From: an uncultured Victivallales bacterium
GTDB lineage: Bacteria > Verrucomicrobiota > Lentisphaeria > Oligosphaerales > JAFGRS01
Direction of reading: 5' to 3'
DNA: 11,869 nt
Assembly: GCA_903834675.1 (NCBI GenBank)
Contig: CAILKC010000162.1
Coordinates: 1 to 11,869, forward strand
Shown piece after piece: positions 1 through 6,870 of the stretch. Positions within the stretch are counted from its first letter, which is position 1. Each line of letters begins with the position of its first letter. Both the position numbers and the translations under genes were made by a program. Under the pieces are notes generated by a model, which was not told the DNA's origin, ran no database searches, and saw only the letters and a program-made list of their open reading frames with translations.

Positions 1-212
1 GGGGTTGCGGAGCGCCGCAGCGCGACAATACCCCCGGATCGGAGATCCCCACGATAGGCACCCCGGCGGGGTGCCAGAGACTAGCCGGGGGTTGCGGAGC
101 GCTACAGCGCGACAATACCCCCGGATCGGAGATCCCCACGATAGGCACCCCGGCGGGGTGCCAGAGACTAGCCGGGGGTTGCGGAGCGCTACAGCGCGAC
201 AATACCCCCGGA
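1..212. repeat. Tandem array of an 87-bp hairpin-rich repeat (about 2.5 copies)
   Basis: The unit beginning CCGGGGGTTGCGGAG occurs at 85 and 172 with a period of exactly 87 bp. A copy lacking its first two bases opens the window, and the third copy stops at 212. The copies are nearly identical; the first has GCGCCGCAGCGC where the others have GCGCTACAGCGC. Each unit holds several inverted repeats in series: an outer CCGGGGGT/ACCCCCGG pair enclosing GCGCT-AC-AGCGC, then GGATC-GGA-GATCC, then GGCACCCC-GGC-GGGGTGCC. The array ends 2 bp before the stop codon (215-217, minus strand) of the neighbouring gene, so its transcript would run into these hairpins. A REP-like role in 3' end protection or termination is inference. 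There is no T-tract typical of an intrinsic terminator. The array may continue to the left of the window. Confidence 0.93.
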
Positions 213-214
213 CT

Positions 215-2041
215 TCAGCCGACCCAGACCGGGCTGGCCCAACCCCGGTGACCGTCGCACTGGGTGACGCGGGCATAGTAGGCGCCGCCGTGCGGCGAGG
301 GGTCCACCCAGTCGATCGTAACGTTCTCCGCGGCGGCCGTCTGCGTATGGACCACCTCGCCATTGCGGATAATGTCCACCCTCTCGATGGTCGCCTCGCC
401 GATGGCCCGCACCGAGATGGCCTGGCGCTCGCGCGCGGCGACCTCACCGCCCATCAGGCTGCCGTTCACCCGAAAATCGATGAGCATCCGGGCGCCGGTG
501 GTGCCATAGCAGCGGCGTGCCAGGAGCGCGTCGAAGAGGGCTTCGCGCGTGAGGGTCGGCGCCAGCACGCAGGCCAGCCCGCCACCTTCGAACGTGCGAT
601 TGCCCTGGCCGGGCCGCCCGATGTGATTGTCGGTGCCGGCGATGATGCCCATGCGCAGTCCGCGGGCCAGGGATTCATGATAGGCCGATTCGCTGCCGTC
701 CTCCGACGAACCCCAGCCGCTGTAGATCTCGACTAGCCGTTGTGCCGGGCCGTCCGTGATGGACCAATCGGCCGGGGAGAGGTACTTCGGGTGGTGCGGA
801 ATGGCGATGAACGTCCACCCCTCTTGCGCCAAGGTCGTGTACAGACCGGCGGGGTTGCGACCGCGCGGATCATCCGCCGGCACGCACAGGCCGTCATCCC
901 CGCGGTAGTAGATGTTGATGTGCGGCCTGCCGCCCCACTCGTACCCGAGCAGGGTCACAAACGCGCCGGGGGCATGGAACCGCGCGGCCACCTCCCGCGT
1001 CAGCGCCCACTTCTCAGACGCCGGATGCAGCAGGCTCGCCTGCCCTCTCTCGAAATGGTCTGCCAGGGCCGCGAAATCCAGACCGAGCACATCGCGGGCG
1101 AAAAGGTAGGCATCGTCGAGGCTGCGAATGCCGTCGCTGAGTTCCGTGTGCGTGTGGATCTCGCCGAAATAGACGTTGTACCCCGGCACCCATTCGCCTT
1201 TGACCGAGGGGTTGCTCCGGCCCGCCAGGCCAGCCGTGCGGTTCACCACCGTGACCCGTCGGCAACCGCCGTCCGCGTCTTGGCTCGCGTCATGGGCGGC
1301 CTCCGGCATCTCAGACCGGTTAAGCGCCGCGTCGACGGGAACCACGCGCGCCACCAGCTTGTCCGCCACCGAGCAGGCCGGCACCGTGACCCGGTACCGT
1401 TGCGCCGTGTCGCCCGTGACGCGCACCGATGGGTACGGCAACACGGGCGCGTAGTCCTTGTTGCCCTCAGCATCGACGGCCAGGTTGAAGAAGTAGGTGC
1501 CGCTGAAATCGATCGGCAGCACACGTTGCCCAGACGGGTCGCCGATGACGAAGGCAAGCTGCTCTCCCGGCGCCAACGGCTGGTCTTGCACCACCACGTC
1601 GACCACGGTATGCACCGAACCGGAGGTGGTGATCGTGCCCTCGATCCGGCACCCACCCGTGGCCCGGGCCGTGATGTGACTGCTGACGTAACCCGGGTAC
1701 GTCAGCGGCGAGTTGCGGAGGAAGAAGGTCGTGCAGTCCCGTTCCTGGGCAATGCCACCCCAGAACTGGGGCAGGAGCAACGTGATATGCCCGCCCACCG
1801 CGATGGTCTTCTCTGGGACGAGCGTGATCGTCACCGTCGAGCGCCGTCCGGCGACGACCACCTCAGGCGTGGCCTGGGCCGTGGCCGGAAACGGCGTCTT
1901 GCCGAACAGCTCATGCTGCCACAGTGGTCGCGCATTGCCGCGCCACCAGACCCGGTAGTGCGTGTCATCCTCCAGCGAGGTGGTGACCAGGGTCGGCATC
2001 ATGCCGAAATTCGTGAACACGGTGCGCTTACCAATCTCCAT
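215..2041 (-). CDS. PHP-domain metallohydrolase, CehA/McbA-like
   Basis: Predicted cytoplasmic metal-dependent hydrolase of 608 residues; substrate not predictable. The PHP (polymerase and histidinol phosphatase) signature starts at about residue 293: YFGEIHTHTELSDG with H296 and H298, followed by ALADH (D328, H329), IPHH (H416, H417) and GTDNH (D471, H473). These are the His/Asp metal ligands expected of the family. Residues 1 to about 290 are beta-rich and resemble the N-terminal sandwich of CehA/McbA and DUF3604-type proteins. The C-terminal 90 residues look like another small beta domain. The start at 2041 (MEIGKRTVF) is chosen because AAGGAGG lies 6 bases upstream; the frame is open to an ATG at 2122, but that start would run through a low-quality Arg-rich leader and abut a DNA hairpin. 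No signal peptide is seen. The gene is divergent from everything to its right and flanked on both sides by hairpin repeats. Family assignment is firm at PHP level; the CehA/McbA label is less sure. Confidence 0.88.
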   Translation of the reverse strand: MEIGKRTVFTNFGMMPTLVTTSLEDDTHYRVWWRGNARPLWQHELFGKTPFPATAQATPEVVVAGRRSTVTITLVPEKTIAVGGHITLLLPQFWGGIAQERDCTTFFLRNSPLTYPGYVSSHITARATGGCRIEGTITTSGSVHTVVDVVVQDQPLAPGEQLAFVIGDPSGQRVLPIDFSGTYFFNLAVDAEGNKDYAPVLPYPSVRVTGDTAQRYRVTVPACSVADKLVARVVPVDAALNRSEMPEAAHDASQDADGGCRRVTVVNRTAGLAGRSNPSVKGEWVPGYNVYFGEIHTHTELSDGIRSLDDAYLFARDVLGLDFAALADHFERGQASLLHPASEKWALTREVAARFHAPGAFVTLLGYEWGGRPHINIYYRGDDGLCVPADDPRGRNPAGLYTTLAQEGWTFIAIPHHPKYLSPADWSITDGPAQRLVEIYSGWGSSEDGSESAYHESLARGLRMGIIAGTDNHIGRPGQGNRTFEGGGLACVLAPTLTREALFDALLARRCYGTTGARMLIDFRVNGSLMGGEVAARERQAISVRAIGEATIERVDIIRNGEVVHTQTAAAENVTIDWVDPSPHGGAYYARVTQCDGHRGWASPVWVG

Positions 2042-2047
2042 CCACGG

Positions 2048-2054
2048 CCTCCTT
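2048..2054 (-). promoter_or_regulatory. Ribosome binding site that fixes the metallohydrolase start
   Basis: Read on the minus strand this is AAGGAGG, 6 bases before the ATG at 2041. It is a near-perfect Shine-Dalgarno match and the main reason for preferring this start over the longer frame beginning at 2122. Confidence 0.8.
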
Positions 2055-2122
2055 CGGTCTGTTGAACGGGCGCCACTCTCCATCCCGGCTCGCGCCGCCA
2101 TGCCTGCGAGGCGCCGAAACAT

Positions 2123-2187
2123 GCGAACTCCGCAACGCGGCGTTCGCTTTGGACTGCGGCGGCCCGCAGGGGCGGCGCCGGGCGCCG
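2123..2187. repeat. Cluster of three hairpins upstream of the metallohydrolase
   Basis: Three inverted repeats follow one another. The first, 2123-2147, pairs GCGAAC with GTTCGC and, after one mismatch, CCGC with GCGG around an AAC loop. The second, 2154-2169, pairs CTGCGG with CCGCAG around a four-base loop. The third, 2173-2187, pairs CGGCGC with GCGCCG around CGG. On the minus strand the first contains GTTGCGGAG, a 9-base string also present in every 87-bp unit at 1-212. The cluster lies about 80 bp upstream of the metallohydrolase start and could sit in its 5' leader. Whether it is a degenerate member of the window's hairpin family or independent is not decided by the sequence. Confidence 0.6.
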
Positions 2188-2248
2188 AGTACGATGTTTC
2201 TGGTGATCAAAAAGCGGTTATAAGGCTACAAAATCGGCACAGTATCGA
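2188..2248. promoter_or_regulatory. AT-richer divergent spacer, possible promoter region
   Basis: This stretch is clearly richer in A and T than its surroundings. On the minus strand TATAAC (2222 to 2217) resembles a -10 element facing the metallohydrolase gene, but no good -35 sits at the expected distance. It is the most likely place for a promoter of that gene, given mainly on composition and position. Confidence 0.2.
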
Positions 2249-2527
2249 ATGCTACCTACTTTGCCAGAGATTCTTCCGTGCGCACGGCACCGATACGATT
2301 TTCTCGCCAAGCCGACGGTGGAAACCCTGCCGGTAAGCCGCGATACCGGCAACTGCTTTGGCCGCCTCAAGAGCGCCCTCAAAGCGAAGGGCAAACCGCT
2401 CCCGATCAATGACGTGTGGCTCGCAGCCCAGTGTCTGGAAACCGGGGCTGTCCTGCTCACCTATGACCCGCACTTTGCCGCCATCGACGGGCTGCGGGTG
2501 TGGCCGGAGGTAGAGCCGCAGGCATGA
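2249..2527 (+). pseudogene. Remnant of a VapC-type PIN-domain toxin (C-terminal part)
   Basis: The 92-residue frame reads like the second half of a VapC ribonuclease toxin. FLAKPTVETLPVS (residues 18-30), a GRLKSALKAKGKPLP segment, NDVWLAA (54-60, D55) and LLTYDPHFAAIDGLRVW (69-85, D73) match the C-terminal PIN motifs, including two of the acidic metal ligands. The N-terminal half, which should carry the first catalytic Asp in an LDT-like motif and a central Glu, is absent. I read the three plus-strand frames from about 2100 to 2250 and found no such motif and no recognisable antitoxin. PIN toxins are usually about 130 residues, so this is most likely a truncated, inactive relic; the ATG at 2249 has no convincing ribosome binding site. 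Confidence 0.72.
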
Positions 2528-2694
2528 GGTCGGATGCGGGTCGCGTCAGGCCCGGATCGGGTCGCCTCAACTGCCATCGAGGTGGTCTGCCAGGCGTTGC
2601 CCGCGTCAATCTCTGCCATGGTGGTTAGGCAAGCATGGTGCATAGTACACCAGCAGCGAACCACAAACAGGTTCGCAACTCACGGAGAAGATAC

Positions 2695-5496
2695 ATGCTC
2701 AGATCGACCGCTCTCTTCCTGGCGCTGTTGGCGCTCCCCGGCGTCGCCCTCGCCCAGCAGACCGCGAGCAGCGGCCCGTGGACGATTACGGCGGGCCCGG
2801 CAGGGCCGGACACTGTCGCCTACCAGGGCCAACCGTTGCTCCGCGCCGGCTTCCTCAACGGCTTCCTGCCCAACTGGACCGGCACGCGCTTCAACCTGAG
2901 CGGCGCCAAGCTCACCAGCACCGCCGACAGCCTGACCTGGAGCAGGCAAGTGCCGGAGAATCAGGACGCGACGCTTACCGTCAGCCTCGCAGGCGGCAAG
3001 TTGAGCGTCTCCCTGGAGACCACCCTGTACGCGGCCGGGCCGGTGGAATTCGCCACAACCATCCTCCCCGAGGCGGTACGCACAACGGACACGTATGCCC
3101 TGATCAGCGTCAACGGCAAGCCCCGCACGTTGGACCTGCTCAGCGCCTTCGACACCCTCAACGGCCTGACCGAGCTGCGTTTCGAGCAGATGCAGCGCAC
3201 CGTCATCGTGCGCTCTGACCCGGCCGTGGTTCAGGACCGCCGCGACCGCGGGCAGGGCCTTTTCCTGGTTTTCTCCCTCAAGGGTGAGGGCAAGACCGTG
3301 ACCGAGCGGCGGCATTTCGAGGTCGAGGTGCAGGAGACCAGGCCTGAGGACCTCGAGGCGCGGCGGGCGACCCTGGCGCAAGTGGCGATGGAGACGCGCG
3401 AGATCGTCGTCCCCAACCGCGGCTTCGAAGGCGGCCTGGAGGAGTGGAGCGATAACCCGCGCGCGGCGGTGGACGCTGAGGTCAAACACGGGGGCAAGCA
3501 GTCCGCCCGCATCACCATCCCGGCCGACCAGACCGACAGCACCGGCATCTATCTCGTTCAGAATGTGCCCATCATCGGCGGGCGGCTCTACTCCGTCGCG
3601 GGCTTCGTGAAGAGCCAGGACGTCAAGGCTGCGTCTCTCGGGGACAAGTCCCCCACGGGCGCGACTATCATTCTCGAATGGGCCGACAAGGACGGCAAGT
3701 GGCTGGCCTCCGGCGACTACGCCAAGGGGCTCTACGGCAGCACCGACTGGCAGAAGCTGACGACCAAGCTGATACGCGCCCCCAAGGAGGCCGGCTTCGC
3801 CATCATCTTCCTGTCCCTGCGCGCCACGGGCAGCGGCTGGTTTGACGACCTCACGCTGACCGAGGTGGTCCGCAATGTGGTCCTGCTGGAGCCGTTGTTT
3901 GGCAAGACGATCGCGGATAACACGCCGTCGTTCAACTGGCAGCATGGCGAGCCCGGCCCGGGGACGCTGCAGCTATCCACCGACGAGACCTTCCCGGCGG
4001 ATAAGACCACCACCTACGAGAATCTCCAGCCGCCCTTCAGCCCCGACCTGCCCCTGGCGCCGGGGAAGTGGTACTGGCGGGCCAGCATCCCCGAACACGG
4101 CACGACATCAGTGACCTGGAGCTTCGCGCAGACCGCGCCGCTGACGCAGGACTGTAACGCGCCGAAGATCAGCCCCGATCATGCGTACCTAACCACCGCC
4201 CGCCAGCCGGTGACGGTGCGCACCAGCGACAATGTCGCGGTGACGAAGGTGGAGTGCAGGCTCGACGGCCAGCCCGTGGCAGGGCAGATGAGCGCCACAG
4301 GCGTGACGGTTACGCCGCCGACCGACTGGGCTCCCGGCCTGCACCAGCTCGAGATCACGGCCGCCGACGCCGCGGGGAACTCCGCCCGGCGAATGGTCTT
4401 CCTGAACTACGCGCCCAACGTGACCCAGAAGCTGTGGCTGCCCAACGGGGGTATCGCCATCGGCGGCAAGCCGCAGTTTTTGCTGGGGATGTACGGCGTG
4501 CGCACCGAGGACCTGCCCGCGATGGCGACGGGCGGCTATGACTACGTCCACAACTACACCTGGGACGGCGCCGGCTCCAACGCCTCGGCCAGCGAGTACC
4601 TGGACGCCTGCGGCAAGCTTGGCCTGCAGGCCTTCATCGGCTTCGACCGGGCGAAGCTGCAGGCGTGGGACGAGGCGTTCGTCGCCGAGCGCGTCGGGGC
4701 GCTGAGCCGTCACCCGGCCTTGTTGGCCTGGTATCTGTTCGATGAGCCCGACCTGCCCCACCAGTACGTCCCGCCCGACCAACTGCGGGCGCTGTACCAG
4801 CTCATCCACACCCTCGACCCCATGCACCCGGTGATCGTCACCGTCGCGCAGACCAACTTCATGCCCCGCTACTATGGCAGCTACGACGTCTACTGGAGCA
4901 TGGACTACGGGACCCCCGCTGCGAACGCGAAAAACTTCGAGGGCCACCGCGCCGCGCTCGAACCCGGTACGCCGATCATGTCGATCGTCCACTCCTATGA
5001 CGGCAAGCAGAAGGGCCCAAGCCAGGGCGGCGAGATCGAGAAGTTCGAGCCCGGCCCCGAACAATTGCGCGCCTGCGCCTTCATGGCGATCGCCCACAAT
5101 AGCAGCGGTCTGGCCTGGTGGTGGTGGGGGCAGGGCGGCGACTCCTTCATGACCGTGGCCCACGTCCCCACGGCCTGGACGGCCCTCCAGGAGACGGTGC
5201 GGCAGATCCGCGAACTGCGCCCGCTGCTCGAGGCGCAAGTGGAACCGCGAATGTGGATCGAGAAACCGGCCGAGGGGCAGGAAGTACATCTGTGGGAGAA
5301 GAGGCTGCCCGACCGCACCGTCATCATCGCCGTCAACCGCGAGAAGAAGCCCTGCAACCTCAACTTCGCCTCCCCTGCCTTCGCGGGGAAGACCCAGGCG
5401 AGCGTCCTCTTCGAGGGCCGCTCCGTGACTCTGGCGGAGGGGAAGCTCAGCGACTCGTTCGCAGGCTGGGCGGTGCATGTGTACGAGGTGAAGTAG
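2695..5496 (+). CDS. Secreted multidomain TIM-barrel glycoside hydrolase-like protein
   Basis: A 933-residue exported protein, probably acting on polysaccharide outside the cytoplasm. The start at 2695 is preferred over the ATG at 2635 because it gives a classic signal peptide (MLRSTALFLALLALPGVALA, cleavage about residue 20) and GGAGA lies just upstream. Domains in order: unassigned beta-sandwich (21 to about 235); galactose-binding-like carbohydrate-binding module from VPNRGFEGGLEEW to GWFDDLTLTEV (about 237-392); Fn3-like domain (about 396-480) with KWYWRAS; Ig-like domain (about 486-575); TIM-barrel from LWLPNGGIAIGGKPQFLLGMYG (about 578) to about 845; C-terminal beta domain. WYLFDEPD places a likely acid/base Glu at E684. 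LAWWWWG (W808-W811) fits the last barrel strand. A Glu nucleophile is not obvious on the PIMSIVHSYDG strand (760-770). The GH family is not assigned. The beta-propeller gene follows closely, suggesting one operon. Confidence 0.85.
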   Translation: MLRSTALFLALLALPGVALAQQTASSGPWTITAGPAGPDTVAYQGQPLLRAGFLNGFLPNWTGTRFNLSGAKLTSTADSLTWSRQVPENQDATLTVSLAGGKLSVSLETTLYAAGPVEFATTILPEAVRTTDTYALISVNGKPRTLDLLSAFDTLNGLTELRFEQMQRTVIVRSDPAVVQDRRDRGQGLFLVFSLKGEGKTVTERRHFEVEVQETRPEDLEARRATLAQVAMETREIVVPNRGFEGGLEEWSDNPRAAVDAEVKHGGKQSARITIPADQTDSTGIYLVQNVPIIGGRLYSVAGFVKSQDVKAASLGDKSPTGATIILEWADKDGKWLASGDYAKGLYGSTDWQKLTTKLIRAPKEAGFAIIFLSLRATGSGWFDDLTLTEVVRNVVLLEPLFGKTIADNTPSFNWQHGEPGPGTLQLSTDETFPADKTTTYENLQPPFSPDLPLAPGKWYWRASIPEHGTTSVTWSFAQTAPLTQDCNAPKISPDHAYLTTARQPVTVRTSDNVAVTKVECRLDGQPVAGQMSATGVTVTPPTDWAPGLHQLEITAADAAGNSARRMVFLNYAPNVTQKLWLPNGGIAIGGKPQFLLGMYGVRTEDLPAMATGGYDYVHNYTWDGAGSNASASEYLDACGKLGLQAFIGFDRAKLQAWDEAFVAERVGALSRHPALLAWYLFDEPDLPHQYVPPDQLRALYQLIHTLDPMHPVIVTVAQTNFMPRYYGSYDVYWSMDYGTPAANAKNFEGHRAALEPGTPIMSIVHSYDGKQKGPSQGGEIEKFEPGPEQLRACAFMAIAHNSSGLAWWWWGQGGDSFMTVAHVPTAWTALQETVRQIRELRPLLEAQVEPRMWIEKPAEGQEVHLWEKRLPDRTVIIAVNREKKPCNLNFASPAFAGKTQASVLFEGRSVTLAEGKLSDSFAGWAVHVYEVK

Positions 5497-5520
5497 GGGC
5501 GGCGTTTGTAGGATCGCAAT

Positions 5521-5527
5521 GGAGGGG
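5521..5527 (+). promoter_or_regulatory. Ribosome binding site favouring a GTG start for the propeller gene
   Basis: GGAGGGG ends 6 bases before the GTG at 5534, which opens a clean signal peptide. The alternative ATG at 5519 lies directly in front of this motif and has only a weak AGGA upstream. If the ATG were used, the purine run would be codons 2-3. Confidence 0.5.
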
Positions 5528-5533
5528 CTCTTC

Positions 5534-6865
5534 GTGAAGCGAATTCAGGCTCTGGTCGGCGTGGGTCTTTGGCTGTGCCTGCGGCTGGCGGCGGCCGATG
5601 CCTGGCCGCAGTTCCGCGGGCCGGGGTCCCTGGGCGTCGCCAGCGCCGACCCACGCCTGCCGCTGACCTGGGGAAGCACGCAGAACGTGGTCTGGAAAGT
5701 GGCGATTCCGGGGCTCGGCTGGTCCTCTCCCATCGCCTGGGGGCAATACATCTTTGTGACCTCGGCCGAGGAGGAGGGGCAGGCCGAAGCGCCGAAGAAA
5801 GGACTGTACCTGCTGGGCGAACGCCCGTTGGCGCAACGGGTTTGCCGCCGCACCGTCACCTGCCTGGAGCTCGAGACCGGCAAGGTGCTTTGGTCCAAGG
5901 TCGCGTTCGAAGGCGTCCCGGCCGGGCCACGGCACCTGAAGAACTCCTACGCCAGCGAGACCCCGGTGACCGACGGCGAACGGGTGTACGCCTACTTCGG
6001 CAATGCCGGTCTGTTTGCCTATGACCTGCAGGGCAACCTGGCCTGGTCCCGGACCTGGGACCCGGTCGACACCAAGAGTGGCTGGGGTACGGCCGCGTCA
6101 CCCGTGCTGCACGGCAACCGCCTCTACATCGTCAACGACAACCAGACCCAGTCCTGGCTGGCCGCCCTGGACACCCGCACCGGCGAACAGGTCTGGCGGG
6201 TCAACCGCGACGAGAAGAGCAACTGGGCCACCCCCTACGTCTGGGTCAACGAGAAGCGCACGGAGATCGTGACGCCGGGCTCGGGCAGAACGCGTTCATA
6301 CGGACTCGACGGCAAGCTGTTGTGGGAGCTGACGGGCGCCTCGGGTATCACGATTCCGACGCCGTTTGCGGGGTTTGGGCTTCTCTACGTCGCCTCCGGC
6401 TTCATCATGAGCGCGCGCCAGCCCTTGTGGGCCATCCGTCCCGGCGGCAGCGGCGATATCTCGCTGGCCCCGGGCCAGACGGATAACGAGTTCATCGCCT
6501 GGAGCCTGCCCAAGGCCGCCCCCTACAACCCCTCGCCGCTGCTCTACGGGGATCTGCTCTACGTGCTGCTCGACCGCGGGACGCTGTCCTGCTACGACGC
6601 CCGCACGGGCGAAGCCTGCTACGAGCGGCAGAATTTGCCGGGCTCGGGCGCCTACACCGCATCGCCCTGGGCCTACAATGACCGGATCTTCTGCCTGTCC
6701 GAGGATGGCGACACCCACGTGATCCAGGCCGGAAAAGACTTTAAAGTATTGGGCACTAATAGATTAGGTGATATGTGCTTGGCCTCTCCCGCCAGCGTTG
6801 GCGGCAGTTTGATCCTGCGCACGCAGTCGAACCTCTACCGGTTGCAGCAGCCCGTGGGTCCGTAA
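5534..6865 (+). CDS. Secreted PQQ-type beta-propeller protein
   Basis: A 443-residue beta-propeller with an export signal: KRIQALVGVGLWLCLRLAAADA precedes WPQFRGPG, the opening often seen in such proteins of planctomycete-like bacteria (cleavage near residue 23; an Arg inside the hydrophobic stretch is slightly unusual). Propeller blades are visible as repeated segments pairing a short beta turn with a Trp strand: CLELETGKVLWSK, AYDLQGNLAWSR, ALDTRTGEQVWRV, YGLDGKLLWEL and CYDARTGEACYE. PQQ-like propellers may be enzymes or protein-interaction scaffolds such as BamB; nothing here shows cofactor use. An ATG at 5519 in the same frame would add five residues. The gene follows the glycosidase-like gene by 37 bp (22 bp if the ATG is used) and ends 5 bp before the SNF2 start. 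Codons 400-418 (6731-6787) are strikingly AT-ending compared with the rest. Confidence 0.85.
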   Translation: MKRIQALVGVGLWLCLRLAAADAWPQFRGPGSLGVASADPRLPLTWGSTQNVVWKVAIPGLGWSSPIAWGQYIFVTSAEEEGQAEAPKKGLYLLGERPLAQRVCRRTVTCLELETGKVLWSKVAFEGVPAGPRHLKNSYASETPVTDGERVYAYFGNAGLFAYDLQGNLAWSRTWDPVDTKSGWGTAASPVLHGNRLYIVNDNQTQSWLAALDTRTGEQVWRVNRDEKSNWATPYVWVNEKRTEIVTPGSGRTRSYGLDGKLLWELTGASGITIPTPFAGFGLLYVASGFIMSARQPLWAIRPGGSGDISLAPGQTDNEFIAWSLPKAAPYNPSPLLYGDLLYVLLDRGTLSCYDARTGEACYERQNLPGSGAYTASPWAYNDRIFCLSEDGDTHVIQAGKDFKVLGTNRLGDMCLASPASVGGSLILRTQSNLYRLQQPVGP

Positions 6866-6870
6866 GCAGC

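Noticed and set aside
1..212. CRISPR array or VNTR-coded repeat protein
   Set aside because: All 87 bp of the unit repeat with no unique spacers, so it is not CRISPR. Because 87 is 29 codons, a plus-strand frame reads as a 29-residue repeat, but it then continues only as antisense of the metallohydrolase.
740..2065. Long plus-strand frame of 441 codons
   Set aside because: It is antisense to the metallohydrolase, is rich in Arg/His/Pro as expected of a GC-rich shadow, and has no family motif.
2627..2694. Promoter for the glycosidase-like gene
   Set aside because: TTAGGC and TAGTAC-like strings are present but the spacing is wrong for a -35/-10 pair.
4189..5478. Long minus-strand frame of 429 codons
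   Set aside because: It is antisense to the glycosidase-like gene, whose domains are clear; its sequence is Gly/Arg/His-rich without motifs.
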